Of a stretch of DNA of 51,316 nt, positions 45,381 to 51,316 are shown one piece after another. Source of the stretch: a virus; IMG/VR virus record IMGVR_UViG_3300018077_000011, positions 1 to 51,316 of that record; one strand, given 5' to 3'. The position numbers and the translations under genes are program-made. The notes below the pieces were generated by a model. That model had not been told where the DNA came from, searched no databases, and saw only the letters and a list, made by a program, of their open reading frames with translations. Positions within the stretch are counted from its first letter, which is position 1; the number at the start of each line of letters is the position of its first letter.

Positions 45381-46907
45381 TCATAGCGCCATCCCGATAG
45401 TCGTGCCCGCCAGCCGCTTCCGGGCATGGTCCCGCAGGTACAGATAGCTCAGGTCAAAGCCGATCCCCGCGCGCCCCAGCTCCACGGCTACGGCTACGGT
45501 TGTACCGCTGCCGCAGAAGGGATCGAGGACGATGCACTTGCCTTCGCCTTGGTCATCGGTGTGGGTGCAGGTAGGCTGCCAGCCGATTGTACGGGGTGGT
45601 GTCCACGTGTTGGCTGGTCCTTTCCCGCCCTGTCGCAACCCATATTCAACCCTGTCTCTTGAGTGGTCGTGATAACTTCCAACAAACGTACGCTCTAGTT
45701 CCCGCTCCCACGGCGCTTGACAAACCCCACACGCGCGCGGGCTCGTGGCCGCCAGAATGCAGCGGCGAGGAAGCGCTGGAGGAAACGTGGCATAGTGGGC
45801 GTCGGCGTATGGCTGAGTGGGGAGGCTCCAGACGGTACGGAGGTTGCGGCTTTGCCCGTTCCCCCATTCTGTTCCGTCCCGGCCGTTACGGCCCGGGCCG
45901 AACATCGGCCGGGGTGAGACTGCCTGCAAGCCGGGGTCTTTGTTAGAATGCCGTCCCCATGAAGCCGGGTCACTCTCAAGTTTTTCTTTCACCGCCTCTG
46001 CATCCCAATAGTACCGCGCCGCCTTCGTAAACATCCAGACCGTCTCATAGTCCACCGTGGGCCGGTCACGCACACTCTCCGGCATACAGTTCGGCTTGTG
46101 CCAAATAACTCGACTTCTGACATACCACCCCGGTTCAACTTTTATCTTTGGCTCCTTCATCCAATCGGGCAAGTCAATGCTCTCGTGATGATTGAGAGCT
46201 TGAATCAAGGCACGACAATAAATCTGCTTTTCTACTGCTTCAGCAGGAATTCGCACACCCTTCTTAGTATGATAACTTTCACGAATCGCTTGATGGTTCC
46301 ATGCGATAACTGCTTGCTTTCTTTTTACTAGCAGGTATGGATATATCTCCGCAATGATGTCTGCTGCTTCCCTTCCAGTAATCCGCCAGTGATATGATCC
46401 CCGCTGGCCTCCTTTAGAGGGTGGATTTTGTAAGGGACTTGTCTTTCCATAACCTGTAATAGCAACCGATTTTGTAAGTGGCTCCAGGTCACACATCCTG
46501 ATTTGAAGGAATGGGGGAAAAGAATCTCCTGAGCCATGTGGCGATGTGGTACGCGATATACCTATACAGCCTTCGCCGTCTGTCAGTGCGGCTAGCCATG
46601 CCCTGTCTATTCGGTCTTTCATTCGTACATGTTCTATTGGCTCCTGAGCCAGCAGGCCAACGCGCTCGGGGATGAGCATGAGGTCTTTGGGTTTGAGGCC
46701 AGTCTTGCGTTTCATTCGCCCTACAGGTTCCCCGTGCAGGCCGGCGGCGTGTTTCCCGCCGGTCGTTCCGCCCCACTTCTCATCATTGGCGTAGCTGTCT
46801 CCGATGTTCCAGAAGCACACCCCATCCGGCCGTAGCACCCGCCAGCATTCCGCAAGCGCCAGCCGGGTAGCGGCCAGGTACTCGTCTACCGTGCGCTCGA
46901 GGCCCAT
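45381..46907 (-). CDS. DNA methyltransferase (beta class) with in-frame LAGLIDADG insertion; 5' end out of frame
   Basis: Open frame of 508 residues. Residues 1-88 and 259-508 are methylase: the GLERTVDEYLAATRLALAECWRVLRPDG segment, LKPKDLMLIPERV, GWYVRSRVIWHKPN, PESVRDRPTVDYE and, at the C-terminus, DPFCGSGTTVAVAVELGR (SAM site). The catalytic SPPY lies upstream in another frame (46942-47022). Residues about 90-258 are a LAGLIDADG endonuclease domain (AWLAALTDGEGCIGISRT, RALIQALNHHE). No intein splice residues (Cys1, HN at the end) are present, so it is an in-frame domain insertion, not an intein. The methylase is probably inactive in its present form or needs frameshifting. Confidence 0.75.
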   Translation of the reverse strand: MGLERTVDEYLAATRLALAECWRVLRPDGVCFWNIGDSYANDEKWGGTTGGKHAAGLHGEPVGRMKRKTGLKPKDLMLIPERVGLLAQEPIEHVRMKDRIDRAWLAALTDGEGCIGISRTTSPHGSGDSFPPFLQIRMCDLEPLTKSVAITGYGKTSPLQNPPSKGGQRGSYHWRITGREAADIIAEIYPYLLVKRKQAVIAWNHQAIRESYHTKKGVRIPAEAVEKQIYCRALIQALNHHESIDLPDWMKEPKIKVEPGWYVRSRVIWHKPNCMPESVRDRPTVDYETVWMFTKAARYYWDAEAVKEKLESDPASWGRHSNKDPGLQAVSPRPMFGPGRNGRDGTEWGNGQSRNLRTVWSLPTQPYADAHYATFPPALPRRCILAATSPRACGVCQAPWERELERTFVGSYHDHSRDRVEYGLRQGGKGPANTWTPPRTIGWQPTCTHTDDQGEGKCIVLDPFCGSGTTVAVAVELGRAGIGFDLSYLYLRDHARKRLAGTTIGMAL

Positions 46908-46941
46908 CTGACCGGGGATGCCATAGTCACGCAGGCCGAAG

Positions 46942-47022
46942 TCAATAAGGCGGCGAAGTCACGATACATTGAACCGTGTTCGCCGCCAAAGGAATGAAAG
47001 CTGCGTTTGCCTGAGCTAGCAT
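46942..47022 (-). pseudogene. Frameshifted N-terminal fragment of the methyltransferase (SPPY)
   Basis: Starting at an ATG with a strong AGGAGG site, it reads MLAQANAAFIPLAANT-VQCIVTSPPY and stops at TGA. The SPPY catalytic motif is followed in the next frame by FGLRDYGIPGQMGLE, i.e. a small indel near 46942-46944. A sequencing error is possible; otherwise it splits the gene. Confidence 0.7.
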
Positions 47023-47072
47023 TCAACCTCCTTTCATGATATAATACCTAAAACCACCATAGAGGGCTTTAG

Positions 47073-47579
47073 ATGAAACAAACGGATATTGCTTATATTG
47101 CCGGGCTGATGGACGGGGAGGGATGTATCAGGATCAAGAAGGAAAAGGCTTATGCCTGTCAGGACCGAAAGACACCCGGGTATCATGCTTCTGTACAAAT
47201 CAAGATGGTTGAAGAGGGCGCCATTCGATTTGTCAGGGATATGCTTGGCGGGTGGTACTACAGGCAAAAGTCCAGCGTGAAGAATGGTAGGCCGCTTTAC
47301 TGCTGGCAGTCTTCTGACCGGCAGGCCGAAACGATTTTGAAAACCATCCTTCCCTATCTTCGCGTCAAACATGATCAAGCCGATCTGGTTCTGAAACTAA
47401 GAACATTACAATCCAACAGCAAGAAACATCGCACGAAAGTAACCGGCTACAGGGATTTTCCTGATCGGTTTGGAACGGTACGCCGTGTGGCAAACTACTC
47501 CCTTTCCGATCAGTATGTTGCCCAATGCGAAACATTGTTTCTCCAGTGCAAAGAGTTCAACCGCGTTGGTATTAGATAG
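47073..47579 (+). CDS. LAGLIDADG homing endonuclease (free-standing, opposite strand)
   Basis: This 168-residue protein starts MKQTDIAYIAGLMDGEGCI. The IAGLMDGEGCIRI helix is the LAGLIDADG motif and HASVQIKMVEEG the following strand pattern. The middle has WQSSDRQAETILKTILPYLRVK. A single motif means it probably works as a homodimer. It is inserted between the two divergent 5' pieces of the methyltransferase gene and is transcribed in the other direction. Confidence 0.85.
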   Translation: MKQTDIAYIAGLMDGEGCIRIKKEKAYACQDRKTPGYHASVQIKMVEEGAIRFVRDMLGGWYYRQKSSVKNGRPLYCWQSSDRQAETILKTILPYLRVKHDQADLVLKLRTLQSNSKKHRTKVTGYRDFPDRFGTVRRVANYSLSDQYVAQCETLFLQCKEFNRVGIR

Positions 47580-47639
47580 CACCGTCCCCGCCGCTGGCAT
47601 TGGCAGCGCCGTGACGTTCGCCTGCGCCAGAACGCTCAT
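47580..47639 (-). pseudogene. Original 5' end of the methyltransferase, cut off by the endonuclease
   Basis: An ATGA overlap with the upstream gene gives a start at 47639 and about 20 codons MSVLAQANVTALPMPAAGTV. This resembles the N-terminus MLAQANAAFIPLAANTV at 47022, i.e. a second copy of the methylase start. The frame then runs into antisense endonuclease sequence. Confidence 0.6.
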
Positions 47640-47854
47640 GCCGAAACCGGCTCCGGCGGATGGTTCTCAGCGTCCAGACATATCAACCAGCCGGCGTTGC
47701 CGTCACAGATGGGGCAGGCCTCTACATCGCCGGGGTCGTACCAGAGTGGATCGTCCTCGTACAGGTCTATCCACCCATCGTCACAGCCAACCTGCGTGCA
47801 TCTTTCCCAGAACATATCTGATCCGCAGACGGGGCAGCCTGGCTCCAGTTCCAT
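47636..47854 (-). CDS. Small Cys-rich protein
   Basis: This 72-residue acidic protein starts MELEPGCPVCGSDMFW. It has CPVC, TQVGCDDGW and ACPICDGNAGWLIC, suggesting two zinc sites. The start lies six bases after the stop of the previous small gene. A longer frame starting at 48097 is not supported by ribosome-binding signals. Confidence 0.6.
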   Translation of the reverse strand: MELEPGCPVCGSDMFWERCTQVGCDDGWIDLYEDDPLWYDPGDVEACPICDGNAGWLICLDAENHPPEPVSA

Positions 47855-47859
47855 ATCGC

Positions 47860-48084
47860 TCACCCCGCTGCATCCTTCCGAGCTATCACCACCGCCACCG
47901 GCGCGGCGTCCGGCCCCCGCCCGTTGCGCGCCCGCCAGACAAACCGCGCGGCTCTGCAAAATGCGAAGTCGGGAGAGTGAAAGAAGAGGACCATAGCTTC
48001 GGCTGCCTGGATTTCCGAGAGGCCATGCCGCTTCATAAGTTTCAGAAGGCTTATGTATTGTCTGCGCTCTGTACTGATTGACAT
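47860..48084 (-). CDS. Hypothetical small protein
   Basis: This 74-residue protein starts MSISTERRQYISLLKLMKRHG. Mostly helical with basic residues, then VIARKDAAG. Not recognised. Its start overlaps the end of the upstream gene by 34 bases. Confidence 0.5.
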   Translation of the reverse strand: MSISTERRQYISLLKLMKRHGLSEIQAAEAMVLFFHSPDFAFCRAARFVWRARNGRGPDAAPVAVVIARKDAAG

Positions 48085-48392
48085 TTATGCCTGCCATTCG
48101 CGCTCACCGCTTCCACCCGCCGCAGCCAGTGCCATCTTTCGTACAGCCCCCTGAGCGTCCGGTGACGGGTCGAGAGCACCGGCCCCGGCATGTCCGCAAT
48201 ATATACCTGATGGACTGGCAGGCCGACGCGGGCGATGAGCACCAGCGCCCGGCGGCTGTCTTCATTGTCGTCAAGGTACAACTGGCTGACACCGTGCGGC
48301 TTGCGCGTCACGTCCCAGTCCTTCGGGTCGCCCACGTCGGGTGCGGGCAGCAAGGAGTGCCCGTAGCGGGTCTTGTGGCGGCGTCTCATCAT
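48051..48392 (-). CDS. Hypothetical basic protein
   Basis: This 113-residue protein starts MMRRRHKTRYGHSLLPAPD. It contains ALVLIARVGLPVHQVYIADMPG and RTLRGLYERWHWLRRVEA. Not recognised. No strong ribosome-binding site is visible. Confidence 0.5.
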   Translation of the reverse strand: MMRRRHKTRYGHSLLPAPDVGDPKDWDVTRKPHGVSQLYLDDNEDSRRALVLIARVGLPVHQVYIADMPGPVLSTRHRTLRGLYERWHWLRRVEAVSANGRHKCQSVQSADNT

Positions 48393-48456
48393 GTACTCCA
48401 GACAAACCCGTTATGCCCGCCGTTCTTGCCCTTGCCGCAGTTCTCCTTCTTGCTCA

Positions 48457-48615
48457 CTATAGTGCTGTGCATCGCCGGTACCAGTGCTGCCGGTCGTGGT
48501 ATTCCACGAAGGCGGCGATGCGCGGCTGGATATTCCGCTGCCACTGCCGGCGGCGGCGGCGCTGCCAGATGGCGGCTAGCGCGAAGGCCAGAAGGACAAG
48601 AGCTAACTCAGTCAT
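48457..48615 (-). CDS. Small membrane-anchored basic protein
   Basis: This 52-residue protein starts MTELALVLLAFALAAIW with a hydrophobic N-terminus (residues 3-17) followed by RRRRRQWQRN. The ATG is preceded by GGAATCGCA. Its 3' end (48456-48472) carries a 17-bp sequence also found at 38432-38448. Confidence 0.5.
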   Translation of the reverse strand: MTELALVLLAFALAAIWQRRRRRQWQRNIQPRIAAFVEYHDRQHWYRRCTAL

Positions 48616-48651
48616 TGCGATTCCTTTCGGTCCCCGCTCATTCAGGTTGGG

Positions 48652-49206
48652 TTATTCCTTGTTCCGGGCGGTGCGCAGGGCACCTATAGCGTCAACAATC
48701 TTGTGCATCAATACCCATGCTTCTGTTTCCCATGCTTCCACTTTCATCCACTCTCCAGGATCGGATTCAATGTAGTCGCTCAACTCTTCCGCCGCCCGCA
48801 GCACATCCGCAGCGGCGACGGCGGCGGGGAAAGCGGCGAGGGCGGAGAACATCGAGGCGCAATCTTTGTCGCTCTCCTCCCAGTTACCATCGGAGCGGAA
48901 GCGTTCAATGGCCGCTACCAGCAGCCCCGCCTGCGCTTCCGCCTGCTCTGCGCGGCCCAGGGCGGCGTCACGTTCTATGCAAGAGTCGCTCAATTGCAAC
49001 GCAGTCGTTCCTGACTGTGCTCGCCAGGCAACAGCCTCCCGCTCCGCCTGGTCTTTAGCGGCAAGGGCGGCGGCGAGTTCGTTGTCATCTTCTGCCTCAA
49101 TGAATCCGACAGAAGGCTGTCCCCATTCAGGTTGCCAGCGAAGGGCATAAACGCCCAGGAATTGAACTGGCACGCCCTCTGATAATTCAACTCGTATGTA
49201 TTTCAT
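48652..49206 (-). CDS. Coiled-coil protein, copy A of a tandem pair
   Basis: This 184-residue acidic protein starts MKYIRVELSEGVPVQFLG. Long helical parts (AAALAAKDQAEREAVAWRAQ, RAEQAEAQAGLLVAAIERF) end with AFPAAVAAADVLRAAEELSDYIE, nearly the same as in the upstream gene (SPAAVAAASVLRAAEELRG). The pair seems to come from a tandem duplication. Function unknown. Confidence 0.6.
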   Translation of the reverse strand: MKYIRVELSEGVPVQFLGVYALRWQPEWGQPSVGFIEAEDDNELAAALAAKDQAEREAVAWRAQSGTTALQLSDSCIERDAALGRAEQAEAQAGLLVAAIERFRSDGNWEESDKDCASMFSALAAFPAAVAAADVLRAAEELSDYIESDPGEWMKVEAWETEAWVLMHKIVDAIGALRTARNKE

Positions 49207-49210
49207 CGTC

Positions 49211-49756
49211 TCACTCCTTGACTCGCCGGGCGGCGCGCAGGGCGTCTACTCGTAGGTATAGCCTGTTCATCAATTTGTGGAACACTTCGGTTTCGTGAGG
49301 CTCATCACCTTCACCGCGCAACTCTTCCGCCGCCCGCAGCACACTGGCAGCGGCGACGGCGGCGGGGGAAGCGGCGAGGGCGGCTGTGCTCTTTTGCCAG
49401 GCGTCCTCACGTAGAGAATCGAACGAACCAGCATCCGTTGGGGGAGGCCCAATCCACTTCATCTGTGCTTCCACTGCCCCTGCCAGCGCCGCCGCCCGCG
49501 CTTCCGCCTGCTGCTTTGACTTCACCAGTTCTTTCAAGTCCCTTTCCAGCCAGCCCCATCCGGCCTTGCGGTATCCTTCCTGCGGTGTCGGGATACCTGC
49601 TTGAGCTATCAGGCCGATGAGCGTAAGGTCAACGTCTCGCAGTTCCGCTTCCGCCTGCTGCTGCGCGGCGAGGGCGGCATCAAGCTCGGCCTGTAGATCG
49701 GCTATGTGTTCCTCCCACTCTGCGATAAGATCGGGATCACCCTCTTGATATGGCAT
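49211..49756 (-). CDS. Coiled-coil protein, copy B of a tandem pair
   Basis: This 181-residue protein starts MPYQEGDPDLIAEWEE with a GGGAATGAGACG site. Heptads such as ADLQAELDAALAAQQQAEAELRDV form a coiled coil; the C-terminal half shares the AVAAASVLRAAEEL element with the gene that follows. The start is placed at the second in-frame ATG because of its ribosome-binding site. A 17-bp hairpin lies just upstream. Confidence 0.6.
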   Translation of the reverse strand: MPYQEGDPDLIAEWEEHIADLQAELDAALAAQQQAEAELRDVDLTLIGLIAQAGIPTPQEGYRKAGWGWLERDLKELVKSKQQAEARAAALAGAVEAQMKWIGPPPTDAGSFDSLREDAWQKSTAALAASPAAVAAASVLRAAEELRGEGDEPHETEVFHKLMNRLYLRVDALRAARRVKE

Positions 49757-49787
49757 CGTCTCATTCCCTTCTACCGGGCGCCGCTCC

Positions 49788-49849
49788 CCCGGCACCCTTC
49801 GCGCCCTGGTGGACGTGAGCCCGCCGCCTGCTGCGCGAAGAGTGCCGGG
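49788..49849 (-). other. Long hairpin upstream of the coiled-coil gene
   Basis: Arms 49788-49804 and 49833-49849 are complementary over 17 bp with one G-T position. On the minus strand no U tract follows; a start codon comes about 30 bases after. It may shield mRNA or modulate translation. Confidence 0.5.
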
Positions 49850-49868
49850 TCGTGAGCCGCACCCCGGT

Positions 49869-50090
49869 CTATTCGCTCATGCCAATGAAGAAATGCATCG
49901 GCAGCACCGTCCGGCTTGTTCTCACCCGCAGCCCCGCCAGCGTTTCCGGCACGTCGGGCGTCGCCGGGTTGACCCAGACCGTGTCGGCCTGGAAGTTCTC
50001 GGCGCGGGCGTAGTACACCAGTGCCCGACGTACTTTCTCGTCGAGGGTGCGCTTCTTATCGTCATCGAACCAGAGGCGGCCTGTGTTCAT
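49869..50090 (-). CDS. Hypothetical protein
   Basis: This 73-residue protein starts MNTGRLWFDDDKKRTLDEKVRRALVYY in an ATGA overlap with the RDF-like gene. It is small and basic-acidic mixed, with WVNPATPDVPETLAGLRV. Not recognised. Confidence 0.55.
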   Translation of the reverse strand: MNTGRLWFDDDKKRTLDEKVRRALVYYARAENFQADTVWVNPATPDVPETLAGLRVRTSRTVLPMHFFIGMSE

Positions 50091-51223
50091 GCTGCTTCCC
50101 TGTCGGCCAGAATATCCACGGCTTCCCCGTAGGCTTCCACCATCGGGCCGTAGAGGAGATCACCGGCCTTGTCCACCTGATAGACTTCCTTGAGCTTTGT
50201 CTTAAACTGGGCCAATGCCGTTGCTGCTTTCCTGATAGCAAGGATTGCCGGGCCGTCAAACTTCAGGTCAGGGTGAGCGTCAGCCGGGGTCGTTATGCCG
50301 CGCCAGGGCAGCAGGACATGGCCGTCAGGAATGTCAGGCATTTCGGCCAGGGCCACCCGTGCCATTTCGGTATCCACGTCCGGGTGTGCCTGCGGCTCTT
50401 CTTCCTCTTTGCCAGCCTCGACCACGTCCTCATCCCACTCGGGGCCCTCTACAGATTGCGTATGCGGCGCTTCGATCTGCGGGAGCTCCAGACCGTTGCC
50501 GGGCAGGGCGGAGCGTTTCAATTCCAGCAGTCCGGCTTTCACCCATTTGGGATCGGCCTCAATGCTCAGCAGCCACTTCTTGCGCCGCGCGCGCTTGCCG
50601 TTCTCGCCTGAGGGCGTGCTGATCTCCATTGGACGCCGCCGTAGCTTGAGCGGAATGCCAGCTAGACGACCGCCGTTCAGGGCATATAGACCGGCAAGCT
50701 GGCTGGAGAGAAAGATGCAGTCATGGATGCTTGTCGTGTGCACGGTCAGGAAGGCAAGCCGCTGAAGTTCGGGGATCAGGACCTTAAGGCGACCAACGGG
50801 CCGACAGTACACTTGCTCGATCTTGCCCTTTGAGTTCGTGTATGACGTGACGGGGATCCTTCCGTTACACTTTTTCTCTGGCACTCCACCTATCACCAGC
50901 TTTTCGCCAGTTGCGTGGTCAATCTCATACTGGATATATTCGCCGTTGCATCGGTGCAGCATTGCTCCCGCAAGGTATGCCTCCCGCCATGCGTCGAAGT
51001 TCCTGTCCACTTCATTGAACGGCAGCAGGATATTCAACTCGTCGGGTGTCTCGCCATACTTCGCCGCGAACACTGCCGCGCTTGCCGCCTCGCGCTCATC
51101 GAACTCGACCCGGAAGTAGGTCAGGTCTTTTCCGGGCTGCCGCTCACCCTTCGGCGCACCCTTGCGGATTGCGCCGATCTCTGGAAAGCTGGCTGGCCGG
51201 TCTGTAATGCCTTTGATGCTCAT
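50087..51223 (-). CDS. Recombination directionality factor-like protein
   Basis: This 378-residue protein begins MSIKGITDRPASFPEIGAIRKG. Elements: YFRVEFDER, FAAKYGETPDELNILLPF, FDAWREAYLAGAMLHRCNGE, KKCNGRI (zinc-like Cys), VLIPELQRLAFLTVHTTSIHDC and the GIPLKLRRRPMEISTPSG segment with KKWLLSIE. This order is that of the large family around phiC31 gp3, the RDF that turns serine integrases toward excision. It suggests a temperate phage with a serine integrase outside this window. The function in any given phage of this family is not always tested, so the role is inferred. Confidence 0.7.
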   Translation of the reverse strand: MSIKGITDRPASFPEIGAIRKGAPKGERQPGKDLTYFRVEFDEREAASAAVFAAKYGETPDELNILLPFNEVDRNFDAWREAYLAGAMLHRCNGEYIQYEIDHATGEKLVIGGVPEKKCNGRIPVTSYTNSKGKIEQVYCRPVGRLKVLIPELQRLAFLTVHTTSIHDCIFLSSQLAGLYALNGGRLAGIPLKLRRRPMEISTPSGENGKRARRKKWLLSIEADPKWVKAGLLELKRSALPGNGLELPQIEAPHTQSVEGPEWDEDVVEAGKEEEEPQAHPDVDTEMARVALAEMPDIPDGHVLLPWRGITTPADAHPDLKFDGPAILAIRKAATALAQFKTKLKEVYQVDKAGDLLYGPMVEAYGEAVDILADREAA

Positions 51224-51226
51224 TGC

Positions 51227-51316
51227 TCAGTCCTCCCCGAATAAGGCCGCTATTGCAGCCTTCCGGTCTATCTTGCGTTTCAGCGCAAGCTCAGGATAAT
51301 TAACGGCGACAATTGC
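51227..51316 (-). CDS. C-terminal end of an upstream gene (runs off the right edge)
   Basis: The last 29 residues are visible: a helical end with LALKRKIDRKAAIAALFGED just before the stop. The frame is open at the right border. The stop lies three bases before the RDF-like start, so it belongs to the same operon. No identification is possible. Confidence 0.5.
   Translation of the reverse strand, partial: AIVAVNYPELALKRKIDRKAAIAALFGED

Noticed and set aside
45381-46907. Intein in the methyltransferase
   Set aside because: No Cys/Ser at the first splice junction and no His-Asn followed by Cys/Ser/Thr at the second, so self-splicing is not expected; only the endonuclease domain is inserted.
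47860-48097. Long version of the Cys-rich small gene beginning at 48097
   Set aside because: The upstream part is the antisense-like +1 frame of the 74-residue gene; the ATG at 47854, just after that gene's stop, is the better start.
48389-48457. Possible GTG-started short gene between two small genes
   Set aside because: The frame does not stop before the next gene but runs on through it, and no ribosome-binding site is visible.
1-51316. tRNA, rRNA, integrase, lysis cassette and insertion sequences
   Set aside because: None was recognised on either strand; the only mobile elements seen are homing endonucleases.

Overview
The window reads as a contiguous stretch of a tailed double-stranded DNA phage (Caudoviricetes), either free or as a prophage. 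It carries large terminase, portal, head-morphogenesis protein, prohead protease, HK97-type major capsid protein, head-tail connectors, tail tube, a frameshifted tail assembly chaperone pair and a tape-measure protein, plus DnaB-type helicase, RusA-type resolvase, DNA methyltransferases and a protein resembling the recombination directionality factors of serine-integrase phages. That last gene suggests a temperate life style, but no integrase lies in the window. The host cannot be named from sequence alone: it is a fairly GC-rich bacterium, and the visible promoters are sigma70-like. Almost every gene lies on the minus strand, with dense ATGA/TGATG overlaps, so transcription runs from right (51 kb) to left (1 kb). 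The exceptions are two small rightward genes at 40.4-40.8 kb, a small HTH gene at 3.4 kb and a homing endonuclease at 47.1 kb.

Layout in the order of transcription. 51.3-36 kb is the early/replication part: RDF-like protein, small hypothetical proteins, a DNA methyltransferase disrupted by two LAGLIDADG endonucleases, a winged-helix replication protein, DnaB, HNH endonuclease, a LuxR-type HTH protein, a small divergent control region with a probable DNA-binding protein, a nine-base iteron array (39.1-39.6 kb), RusA and an MT-A70 methyltransferase. 35.3-22.5 kb is an unusual sugar pathway of about 13 kb: PseB-like dehydratase, NeuB/PseI-like synthase, class III aminotransferase, Gfo/Idh/MocA oxidoreductase, PseG-like hydrolase, methyltransferase, IolB-like isomerase, ATP-grasp ligase, short-chain dehydrogenase and SpsF/NeuA-like cytidylyltransferase. 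Most of a pseudaminic/legionaminic-type nonulosonic acid pathway is therefore phage-encoded, directly upstream of the packaging genes. 22.2-12 kb holds packaging and head genes, including a portal protein fused to an ADP-ribosyltransferase domain. 12-1 kb holds surface/fibre-like proteins (one with five Ser/Ala-rich repeats), connector and tail genes, with two glycosyltransferases embedded between connector and tail-completion genes.

A simple unifying reading, which is inference, is that the phage makes an activated nine-carbon or related sugar and attaches it to its own virion or to the host surface, the glycosyltransferases sitting in the late structural operon.

The second striking feature is regulatory. 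At several places (about 2.0, 16.0, 22.05, 32.18, 38.54 and 44.85 kb) a leftward promoter, usually with an 18-bp spacer, is followed at once by a compact structured leader. Most of these leaders end in a hairpin with a TTTTG-type U tract, and the next gene starts only 10-40 bases later. Three leaders in the structural region share hairpin, ACTGGC and terminator in that order. This looks like a genome-wide attenuation or antitermination scheme. Three families of homing endonuclease (GIY-YIG, LAGLIDADG, HNH) interrupt or abut genes in five places.
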